Both the position numbers and the translations under genes were made by a program. A stretch of DNA of 64,000 nt, from the NCBI RefSeq assembly GCF_947496515.1, contig NZ_CANMDB010000013.1:62001-126000 (forward strand). Reading direction: 5' to 3'. Source of the stretch: an uncultured Roseobacter sp. (GTDB taxonomy: Bacteria; Pseudomonadota; Alphaproteobacteria; Rhodobacterales; Rhodobacteraceae). Below are positions 57,037 through 64,000 of the stretch, piece after piece (within the stretch, counting starts at the first letter, position 1; the number at the start of each line of letters is the position of its first letter). The notes under the pieces are model-generated. The model did not search any database. It was given only the letters and a program-made list of their open reading frames with translations, and was not told the origin of the DNA.

Positions 57037-58814
57037 CGGCCCACCGCATAGGCTTGCATCAAACGGGGGGTGGCTGCCGCGCGCAGGATGCCGCCCGGCT
57101 CGCGCAGGGCCGCCGTCAGACGCCCCACCGTCCAAGGGTCCGCCACGGTCACACGGTGCCCGCGGGCCCGCAGATCCTCTATCAGATCGCTGCCGATATC
57201 AGCTTCGATCATCATCTCACCTGTCTTGACCTCTCTGGGAAAGAATGAACTCTGGAAGTGCATGGAGTGAAACAGCGGTTGGTCCATGCCTTCCTGCAAG
57301 CCCGTGCCAAAATGGACAAACCGCAAGAACCAGATCAGTTGCCACTGGTCCTGCTGGTCACCGCCCGGCGTGCCGAACACCAGCTGCGTCCCGTCCTTTT
57401 CGGCGTAACTGGGCGTGAGCGTCGTGCGCGGTCGGCTTTTGGGAGCGAGCGATGTGGGCAGGCCCTTCTCCAGCCAGTACATCTGCGCCCGGGAGTTCAG
57501 CGCAAACCCGAGACCGGGAATGACCGGGTTGCTCTGGAGCCAGCCGCCCGATGGCGTCACCGCCACCATGTTGCCCCAGCGATCAATGACATCCAGATGC
57601 ACCGTATCGCCGCGTTTCTCCGTCAGATGTGACATCGTGGGTTCCTGGGCGGCCACGTCACCGACGTTGAAATCACGTTGCGCGCGCTGGATGTAGGCCT
57701 CCGCTTGCCGCTCGAACCCCGGCACCCGCCCGGGGCGCTGCGCCATGGAGGCCTCAGACCCGATCAGCTTGCGGCGCTCGGCGTTGTAGTCGTCGCTCAG
57801 CAGCACATCCATCGGGATCTCGCTGAAATCGGGATCACCGTAATAGGCCTCCCGGTCTGCATAGGCGAGCTTCATGGCTTCGATCACCGTGTGCACGAAC
57901 TCGGCCCCGTTGGGATCCATCGCACCCAGGTCGATCCCTTTCAGGATCGCCAGCGCCTGCAACATCACCGGCCCCTGAGACCAGGCCTGCGTCTTGTAAA
58001 CGTGCCAGCCGTGGTAATCGTAGCTCAGCGGCACCTCAAAGCTCGCCCGCCAGTCCGCCATGTCGGAGGGTGCCAGAACGGCTGCATGTCTCGCCCCTGA
58101 TACATCCATGACCTTGGCGTTGCTGAGGTAGTCGAAAATCGCTTCGGCCACGAAACCAGTGCGCCATGCGCGCCGTGCCGCGTCGATCTGTGCGGCGCGC
58201 GTGTCGCCAGTGGCGGAGGCCAGACGATCATACGTCGCCGCCAGATCAGGGTTTTTGAACAGCGCGTGCGGCTCGGGCGCTTGACCACCGGGTGTCCAGA
58301 CCGCGGCGGACGTGGGCCATTCCGTATCAAAGAATTCCTGCAGCCCCGCGATGGTGTTGGCGACACGCGGCAGGATGGGATGCCCGTCGCGGGCGTAGTC
58401 GATGGCCGGTTGCATCACCTGCCGCAGGCTCATCGTGCCGTGATCGCGCAGCATCAGCATCCAGCCGTCGAACGCCCCTGGCACAACGGTCGCAAGCAGC
58501 CCCGAGCCCGGTATCAGGGTTAGACCCTGCTGGGTGTAATGCTCGATCGTTGCGGCCTCTGGCGCCACGCCCTGGGCACAGAGCACCTCGACCTCGCCCG
58601 TCCTGGCTGAGTAGAAAATCGCGGGCATGTCCCCTGCGGGCCCGTTCAGATGCGGTTCCACCACCTGAAGTGTCAGCCCCATCGCCACAGCCGCGTCAAA
58701 GGCGTTGCCGCCTTTCTCAAGGATGCTCATCCCCACCGCCGATGCGATCCAATGGGTCGAGGTTGCGACGCCAAAGGTGCCTCTGATCTCGGGGCGGGTT
58801 GTGAAATCGGACAT
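57033..58814 (-). CDS. Gamma-glutamyltransferase family protein
   Basis: A 593-residue Ntn hydrolase of the GGT family: GGNAFDAAVAMGLTLQVVEPH near the start, a self-processing site in the segment KRGDTVHLDVIDRWGN where the Thr would become the new N-terminus, and LAPKSRPRTTLTPSYAEKDG further on. No signal peptide is visible, so it probably acts in the cytoplasm on imported gamma-glutamyl compounds or as an acylase. GGAG lies six bases before the ATG. It follows the permease gene by 12 bases. Confidence 0.92.
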   Translation of the reverse strand: MSDFTTRPEIRGTFGVATSTHWIASAVGMSILEKGGNAFDAAVAMGLTLQVVEPHLNGPAGDMPAIFYSARTGEVEVLCAQGVAPEAATIEHYTQQGLTLIPGSGLLATVVPGAFDGWMLMLRDHGTMSLRQVMQPAIDYARDGHPILPRVANTIAGLQEFFDTEWPTSAAVWTPGGQAPEPHALFKNPDLAATYDRLASATGDTRAAQIDAARRAWRTGFVAEAIFDYLSNAKVMDVSGARHAAVLAPSDMADWRASFEVPLSYDYHGWHVYKTQAWSQGPVMLQALAILKGIDLGAMDPNGAEFVHTVIEAMKLAYADREAYYGDPDFSEIPMDVLLSDDYNAERRKLIGSEASMAQRPGRVPGFERQAEAYIQRAQRDFNVGDVAAQEPTMSHLTEKRGDTVHLDVIDRWGNMVAVTPSGGWLQSNPVIPGLGFALNSRAQMYWLEKGLPTSLAPKSRPRTTLTPSYAEKDGTQLVFGTPGGDQQDQWQLIWFLRFVHFGTGLQEGMDQPLFHSMHFQSSFFPREVKTGEMMIEADIGSDLIEDLRARGHRVTVADPWTVGRLTAALREPGGILRAAATPRLMQAYAVGR

Positions 58815-58826
58815 ACAGTCTCCGGA

Positions 58827-59714
58827 TCAGTGTTCGCGCGGATCGAGCGCGTCGCGCAGACCGTCGCCCAAAAGGTTAAAGCCCAGCACCACGAAGAAGA
58901 TCGACAACCCGGGCCACATCGCCATCCAGGGAGCCTGATTGAGGAAATTCTTTGCGGTATTCAGCATCGACCCCCAGCTGGGCGCGGGCGGTTGCTGGCC
59001 CAGCCCCAGAAACGACAGGGACGCTTCGGCAATGATGGCCGTCGCGATTGTCAGCGTCGCCTGCACGAGGATGGGGGGCAGCACATTGGGAAAGATGTAG
59101 CGCGACAGGATCTTGGGCGTCGGCAGGCCAACCGCCTGAGCGCTTTCGACATAGTCCTCCGCCTTGATGCTCAGAACCTGACCCCGGGTGAGCCGGACGA
59201 AGATCGGCGTTGCCGAGATCCCGATGGCGATCATGGCGTTGCTGAGGGACGGCCCCAGAAACGCTGCCAATGCAATGGCGAGGATCAGGAAGGGCACGGC
59301 GAGAAGCGCCTCGGTGCAGCGCGAGATAACCGCATCGGTCCAGCCACCGAAATAGCCCGCGAGGATGCCAAGGGGCACGCCGAACACAACCGCGATGCCA
59401 ACAGAGACAACGCCCGCCAGCAAGGACGCCTGTGCCCCCCAGATCAACCGGGCCATCACATCGCGCCCAATCTCATCGGTGCCCATCCAATGCGCCCAGC
59501 TTGGTGCCTTGCGCACAGCACCCCAATCTGTTGCCGCGGGATCGGGGATCGGCAACAACGGGGCCGCCAGCGCCATGAGGATGAAAAAGATCACGAGCAC
59601 GCCGCCGACCATCGCGCTTTTGTGGCTGCGGAATTTTTTCCACACGCGGTTCTCGGGGCGAGCTTCGGACATGGGGTCAGCGGGCAGGGGCGCCGTGGGT
59701 GCGGTCCGGCTCAT
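58827..59714 (-). CDS. Dipeptide/oligopeptide ABC permease, DppC/OppC type
   Basis: A 295-residue inner membrane permease with an N-terminal helix (MVGGVLVIFFILMALAAPLL), the binding-protein-dependent transport region with MGTDEIGRDVMARLIWGAQ, and the EAA loop around QVLSIKAEDYVESAQAVGLP. The ATG at 59714, one base after the DppB stop, is chosen over an upstream start at 59765 that lies within dppB. Confidence 0.93.
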   Translation of the reverse strand: MSRTAPTAPLPADPMSEARPENRVWKKFRSHKSAMVGGVLVIFFILMALAAPLLPIPDPAATDWGAVRKAPSWAHWMGTDEIGRDVMARLIWGAQASLLAGVVSVGIAVVFGVPLGILAGYFGGWTDAVISRCTEALLAVPFLILAIALAAFLGPSLSNAMIAIGISATPIFVRLTRGQVLSIKAEDYVESAQAVGLPTPKILSRYIFPNVLPPILVQATLTIATAIIAEASLSFLGLGQQPPAPSWGSMLNTAKNFLNQAPWMAMWPGLSIFFVVLGFNLLGDGLRDALDPREH

Positions 59715-59715
59715 G

Positions 59716-60660
59716 TCAGTGCCCCCGCAGACGCGGGTTAAGAACGAAATACATCGCATCCGCAAAGAGGTTCATAAAGATGAAGCCCACAGCCGTCACC
59801 AGCACGATGCCCTGCACCACGGCGTAATCGCGGTTGAAGACCGCATCGACGACCAGCTTGCCAAAGCCGGGGATGGTAAAGATCTGCTCGGTCAGGACGG
59901 CGCCCGCCACCAGCTCACCGAACAAGAGTGCCGTCAGCGTCACGATGGGGGTGAGCGCGTTACGCAGCGCGTGTTTGAGGATGACGACGCGCTCGGTCAG
60001 CCCCTTGGCGCGCGCCGTGCGCACATAGTCCGCGCTGAGCACACCGATCATCGAGGACCGTGTGTGCCGCATCAATGTCGCGGCCAGCGCTGTGCCCAGA
60101 ACAAAGGACGGCATCAGCATGGTTCGGATTGATTGCCACAAATCCTCGGATGGCGGCACATAGCCCGAAGCGGGCAGCAACTGCCATTTCACCGACACCA
60201 GCAGGATCAGCATGATCCCGAGCCAGAAATTGGGGATCGACAGCCCCGAGAGGGCCACGACATTGGCGATGTAATCGGTGGCCGTGCCCTTCTTGGCCGC
60301 CGACAGGATGCCCGCAGGGATGCCGATCACAAGGGCAAAGACCATCGACATCAGCGCGAGTTGAATGGTCACGGGCAGCTTTTGCGCCATCAACTCCGTC
60401 ACCGGCTGATTGGTCCGCAGCGAGACGCCCAGATCACCTTGCAGGGCATTCCCGACCCAGGCCAGATACTGCACCGGGATCGGATCGTTCAGGCGGTATT
60501 TCTCGCGCAAGGCCTCCAGAACCGCCGGATCACGCTCTTCCCCCGCCAAGACCAGAAGGGGATCGCCCGGCAGCAGATGTTGCAGCCCGAAGACCATGAT
60601 CGAGATGATCACGACCGTCGGAATGGCAATCAGGATACGTCGGAGCAGGAATGCAAGCAT
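59716..60660 (-). CDS. Dipeptide/oligopeptide ABC permease, DppB/OppB type
   Basis: A 314-residue permease with the family start MLAFLLRRILIAIPTVVIISIMVF, the FGLQHLLPGDP block and the EAA loop (YVRTARAKGLTERVVILKHALRNALTPIV, shown in part as YVRTARAKGLTERVVI). It forms the channel with the DppC-type protein encoded immediately after it. Confidence 0.94.
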   Translation of the reverse strand: MLAFLLRRILIAIPTVVIISIMVFGLQHLLPGDPLLVLAGEERDPAVLEALREKYRLNDPIPVQYLAWVGNALQGDLGVSLRTNQPVTELMAQKLPVTIQLALMSMVFALVIGIPAGILSAAKKGTATDYIANVVALSGLSIPNFWLGIMLILLVSVKWQLLPASGYVPPSEDLWQSIRTMLMPSFVLGTALAATLMRHTRSSMIGVLSADYVRTARAKGLTERVVILKHALRNALTPIVTLTALLFGELVAGAVLTEQIFTIPGFGKLVVDAVFNRDYAVVQGIVLVTAVGFIFMNLFADAMYFVLNPRLRGH

Positions 60661-60720
60661 GTCACAGCCTCAGCATTAAAGCGCCCGCGCCACCCTGAAA
60701 GGCAGCGCAGGCAGGAAAGG

Positions 60721-62241
60721 TCACTCTTCCCAGGTCACGTTTTCAAGGCGGATCATGCCATCGGGATAGGGGGTGAAGCCCTTCATGTTGTTGCTGTAGG
60801 CCCAGATCCAGTTGACGTGGTACAGGAACACGCGGTTCAGATCGTCCAGCATGATGGTCATGGCTTCATCGTAGAGCGCCTTGCGCTCTTCCGTGCTGCC
60901 CGCCACGCGGGCCGCATCCATCAACTCGTCCATCTTCGGGTTGGCGTATTTGGAATCGTTGATGCCGCCATTTGTCGTCACGAACTGGTGGTTGTTTCCG
61001 TCGGGGTCAACGCGGCCCGACCAGCCGATCTGGCTCGCCGTATAGTCACCGGCGGATTGGTCCGCCAGCAGCGTCGCAAACTCCTTGGAGGTCAGCTTGA
61101 TGTCGATCCCGGCCTCGGCGGCCATGGCCTGCACGACCTGCATCACGGCCAGCGGTTCGGTGGAATTGGGCACCTGAACCTCCAACTCCAACCCATCGGG
61201 AAAGCCAGCCTCGGCCAGCAGGGCCTTTGACTTGTCGATGTCGCGCGCCTCAAGGGGCAGGGACTGGTTGTACCAGGGCGATGTCGATGGGAAGGACTGA
61301 TTGCCCGGTGCAAATGCCCCCTCGAAAACGACCTGGTTCAGCGCCTCGCGATCTACCGCATAGCTCAGCGCCTGACGCAGACGTTTGTCATTGCCCCAGG
61401 GGTTGTCGCCACGCGGGCCGTTGTTGATGTTGAAGGTGATCGCCTGATAGCCGAGCGAGACGGCACTATCGACAACGATGCTGCTGTCGTCATTTGCCTG
61501 TGCCAGGTCGGTCGCATTCAGGCGTTCCAGCATGTCGATATCGCCCGCCTGCAGGTTCGCCAGACGCACGGTCGTGTCGGGGATCGGCAGGAAGGTGACG
61601 CTGTCAAAGTGGATTGCCTCGGCGTTCCAATAGTCATCGAATTTGGTCAAGACGATCTTATCCTGCGCCACGCGCTCGGTGAAGCTGAATGCGCCGGAGC
61701 AGACCGGGTTCAGGCCGAAATCATCTCCCGCAGCCGCGGCAGCGGTGGGTGAGACCATCATGCCAGCGCGGTCTGCCAGCTGCGCCATCAGAGTGGCATC
61801 CGGACCTGCGAGGGTCAGCACAATCTCATGCTCACCGGTGACTTCGGTCCCGGTGATCGAGGCCAGCTCCGACTTGCGCCGGGACGTCTCCAGCGTTTGC
61901 GAGCGTTCGATATTGGCGGCGACGGCCTCGGCGTTGAAGGGCGTGCCATCGTGGAAGACGACGCCTTCACGCAGCTGCATCGTGATCGCGGTGCCGTCGT
62001 CAGAGGTAGTCCAGGACGTGGCCAGCTGTGGGATGATTTCAAGGTCGGGCGTGATGTCGACCAGCTTGTCGCAGAGCGAGGCATAGACAATCCGCCCGAC
62101 AAATGTGCGCGACTGGTCGGGGTCCAGCACGTCGGCGTCCGATTGCAAAGCGATGCGCAAATCCTTGGCAAACGCCGGGCTCGCGGTGAGCGCGGTTGCG
62201 CCAACCAGCGCGGTGATCACGGCCTTTTTCATATATGACAT
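60721..62241 (-). CDS. Peptide ABC transporter substrate-binding protein (family 5)
   Basis: A 506-residue periplasmic binding protein with a signal peptide (MSYMKKAVITALVGATAL to AFA), then the SBP family 5 pattern LDPDQSRTFVGRIVYASLCDKL, LREGVVFHDGTPFNAEAVAANI and DKRLRQALSYAVDREALNQV. GAGAGGA lies six bases before the ATG. Family 5 members bind di- and oligopeptides, glutathione or opines; neighbouring GGT suggests a gamma-glutamyl ligand. Confidence 0.94.
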   Translation of the reverse strand: MSYMKKAVITALVGATALTASPAFAKDLRIALQSDADVLDPDQSRTFVGRIVYASLCDKLVDITPDLEIIPQLATSWTTSDDGTAITMQLREGVVFHDGTPFNAEAVAANIERSQTLETSRRKSELASITGTEVTGEHEIVLTLAGPDATLMAQLADRAGMMVSPTAAAAAGDDFGLNPVCSGAFSFTERVAQDKIVLTKFDDYWNAEAIHFDSVTFLPIPDTTVRLANLQAGDIDMLERLNATDLAQANDDSSIVVDSAVSLGYQAITFNINNGPRGDNPWGNDKRLRQALSYAVDREALNQVVFEGAFAPGNQSFPSTSPWYNQSLPLEARDIDKSKALLAEAGFPDGLELEVQVPNSTEPLAVMQVVQAMAAEAGIDIKLTSKEFATLLADQSAGDYTASQIGWSGRVDPDGNNHQFVTTNGGINDSKYANPKMDELMDAARVAGSTEERKALYDEAMTIMLDDLNRVFLYHVNWIWAYSNNMKGFTPYPDGMIRLENVTWEE

Positions 62242-62257
62242 GGTCTATCCTCTCTGT

Positions 62258-63361
62258 TCATGGGTCGTCTTGGTGTGTTTTATGCGTGACGGTGCCACCT
62301 TCTGTCGCCGCGCGGTAAAGCGCGAAACGTGCCTCGGCAGTCTTTGATTTCCGGGGTGCGGTCTGGGGGAGATGTGGGCGCTGCAGGGTCTCCGCGAAAT
62401 GACAGGCCACTTGATGAGAGCCGTCCTGCGCTGCTGCCAGTTGCGGCGTCTTGGTTTTGCAGAGATCCTGAGCGTGCGGGCACCGCGTATGAAACCGGCA
62501 GCCCGGTGGCGGATCCGAGGGGCTGGGCATTTCGCCGTGCACCGTGGCGCTATGATCTGTGACTGGTCCGTCCATCGACGGGATCGCAGCCAAGAGCGCC
62601 TGGGTGTAGGGATGCTTGGGGTCGGTAAAGACCTGCTCCGTCGCACCAATTTCGACGATCCGGCCCAAATACATCACAGCCACGCGGTCGCTCATATGCC
62701 GGATCACGCCCAGATCATGCGCGATGATCACCAGTGTCAGCCCAAGATCACGGGACAGGTCGCCCAAGAGGTTAATCACCTGCGCCTGCACCGAGACGTC
62801 CAGGGCGGACACCGGCTCATCCCCGATGATCAGTTTCGGCCCCGACGCCAGCGCGCGGGCGATGCCGATGCGTTGCCGCTGACCTCCGCTGAATTCATGC
62901 GGATACCTGTCGGCGTGTTCCGCGCGCAGTCCCACCTGACGCAACAATTGCGCCACCCGGTCGCGACGCTCCTGCACCGATAGCTCAGGGGCATGGATTT
63001 CCAGCGGTTCGGCCACCAGCCGCGCCACCGTCATACGCGGGTTGAGAGAGGAGAAGGGGTCCTGGAAAATAAACTGCATATCGCGGCGCAGGGTGCGGAG
63101 TTCCGCCCCCTGGATTGCACTGACCTGCCGTCCGTCAAAGAGCACATCCCCTGAGGTCGGCGTCAGCAACCGCATCAATACCCGGGCAAGCGTGGATTTC
63201 CCGCAGCCACTCTCACCCACGATCGCAAAGGTTTCGCCGCGCCGCACCTCAAGAGACACGCCCGCCACGGCCTGTATCACCGGTCCGCGAGACATCCAGC
63301 CAGCGTCGGTTCCGAAGTATTTCACCACATCAATCGCTTCGAGGATGACGTCCTGTTTCAC
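62258..63361 (-). CDS. Oligopeptide ABC transporter ATPase, OppF/DppF type
   Basis: A 367-residue ATPase with Walker [15 protein letters not shown], signature [15 protein letters not shown] and Walker [19 protein letters not shown]. The C-terminal oligopeptide-transporter extension has clustered cysteines ([17 protein letters not shown] and VACHF), which bind an Fe-S cluster in some relatives. GTG start overlapping the OppD stop (GTGA). It ends with about 40 extra residues, longer than usual. Confidence 0.93.
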   Translation of the reverse strand: MKQDVILEAIDVVKYFGTDAGWMSRGPVIQAVAGVSLEVRRGETFAIVGESGCGKSTLARVLMRLLTPTSGDVLFDGRQVSAIQGAELRTLRRDMQFIFQDPFSSLNPRMTVARLVAEPLEIHAPELSVQERRDRVAQLLRQVGLRAEHADRYPHEFSGGQRQRIGIARALASGPKLIIGDEPVSALDVSVQAQVINLLGDLSRDLGLTLVIIAHDLGVIRHMSDRVAVMYLGRIVEIGATEQVFTDPKHPYTQALLAAIPSMDGPVTDHSATVHGEMPSPSDPPPGCRFHTRCPHAQDLCKTKTPQLAAAQDGSHQVACHFAETLQRPHLPQTAPRKSKTAEARFALYRAATEGGTVTHKTHQDDP

Positions 63362-64000
63362 CCGGTCACCTCGACGCTGTCCTCAAGAGGGGCGAAATGG
63401 CATGCGACGTCATGCTGCGGCGCAATCTCGGACAGCGGCGGTCGCTGGGCACATATCCCGGCGGCAAAGGCACAGCGGGTGCGAAACCGGCAGCCTTCGG
63501 GCATGTTGGCGATCGTAGGCACGGTGCCGGGGACGATGGCCAGTCGCTCACCCGGGCGGTCGAGCCCGGGCATCGCGCTCATCAGGCCAATCGTGTAGGG
63601 GTGCTGCGGGTTGTCGAACACCTCTCTGACAGGGCCTTGCTCAACCACTTGACCACCGTACATCACGGCGACACGGTCTGCGATTTCCGCAACGACACCA
63701 AGGTCATGGGTGATCATGATGGTGCTCATCCCCGTCGTGTCGCGCAGGTCCCGGATCAGATCGAGGATTTGCGCCTGGATGGTCACATCGAGCGCGGTCG
63801 TCGGTTCATCTGCGATCAGAACCTGGGGATCATTGGCCAGCGCCATCGCGATCATGACCCGCTGCCGCATACCACCGGACAATTGGTGCGGATACTCAAA
63901 GAGCCGCTGTGAGGGATTGGCAATGCCGACACGCTGCAGCATCTCCTCCGCGCGGGAGAGCGCCTCCCTGCGCAGAACACCGCTGTGCCGAATGATTGTC
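63358..64000 (-). CDS. Oligopeptide ABC transporter ATPase, OppD/DppD type (5' end outside window)
   Basis: The open frame runs off the window end. Codons upstream of the first internal ATG continue to read family sequence ([20 protein letters not shown]), so the real start is beyond 64000. Visible parts are the signature [17 protein letters not shown], Walker [19 protein letters not shown] and the C-terminal [17 protein letters not shown]. It pairs with the OppF-type ATPase that follows. Confidence 0.93.
   Translation of the reverse strand, partial: TIIRHSGVLRREALSRAEEMLQRVGIANPSQRLFEYPHQLSGGMRQRVMIAMALANDPQVLIADEPTTALDVTIQAQILDLIRDLRDTTGMSTIMITHDLGVVAEIADRVAVMYGGQVVEQGPVREVFDNPQHPYTIGLMSAMPGLDRPGERLAIVPGTVPTIANMPEGCRFRTRCAFAAGICAQRPPLSEIAPQHDVACHFAPLEDSVEVTG

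Overview
The window reads as a high-GC alphaproteobacterial chromosome, most likely a Rhodobacterales (Roseobacter-group) species. This rests on the hmu heme locus layout, the pairing of a cobalamin riboswitch with a DUF1636 gene, the T6SS gene types, frequent ATGA/GTGA start-stop overlaps and GC-rich third codon positions. The assignment is inference; no rRNA or tRNA gene was seen.

Layout. (1) Positions 1-8716 hold part of a type VI secretion locus. tssA, tssB, tssC and a second tssC-like gene (cut by the window edge) lie on the minus strand. tssH (clpV), hcp, a Rap1a/Tai-type immunity gene, a tae4 amidase gene and an unrecognised gene lie on the plus strand, diverging from a shared promoter region at about 3511-3719. 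(2) 9396-11051 is an RTX calcium-binding protein with a 390-bp internal duplication and a strong terminator. (3) 11669-15184 is a cobalamin riboswitch followed by a DUF1636 gene and a BtuCDF/FecBCD-like ABC importer. (4) 15435-21944 is a heme uptake locus, hmuR then hmuSTUV. (5) 22533-26970 is a sulfide/persulfide module: a two-cysteine Crp/Fnr regulator, a DUF2892 protein, two YeeE/YedE half-transporters, a persulfide-dioxygenase-like hydrolase and a sulfurtransferase-SQR fusion. (6) 26971-28864 has no supported gene.

(7) 29817-55070 is a 25-kb, entirely plus-strand island with many overlapping or near-abutting genes. It encodes a complete branched-chain-amino-acid-type ABC importer whose second ATPase is fused to a Tm-1-like (UPF0261) domain, and a TIM-barrel protein matching the second half of plant Tm-1. 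It also encodes an Fe-ADH-fold protein lacking its metal ligands, an aldehyde dehydrogenase, an AraC regulator, a 1058-residue SPFH coiled-coil protein and two SRPBCC proteins. A molybdenum hydroxylase has its large subunit split into two genes and is followed by MoxR and VWA maturation factors. The island ends with an amidohydrolase/lactonase, a metallo-beta-lactamase-fold lactonase-like protein, a methyltransferase and an SMP-30 lactonase fused to a cysteine-hydrolase domain whose nucleophile position is Ser. I infer an uncharacterised catabolic pathway: import, hydroxylation of a ring or heteroaromatic substrate, lactone/amide opening and aldehyde oxidation. This is the strongest candidate for an undescribed system.

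(8) 55528-64000, minus strand, is a peptide/gamma-glutamyl compound operon: an Opp/Dpp importer (oppD-type gene cut by the window edge), gamma-glutamyltransferase, a DUF1028 protein and a GntR regulator.
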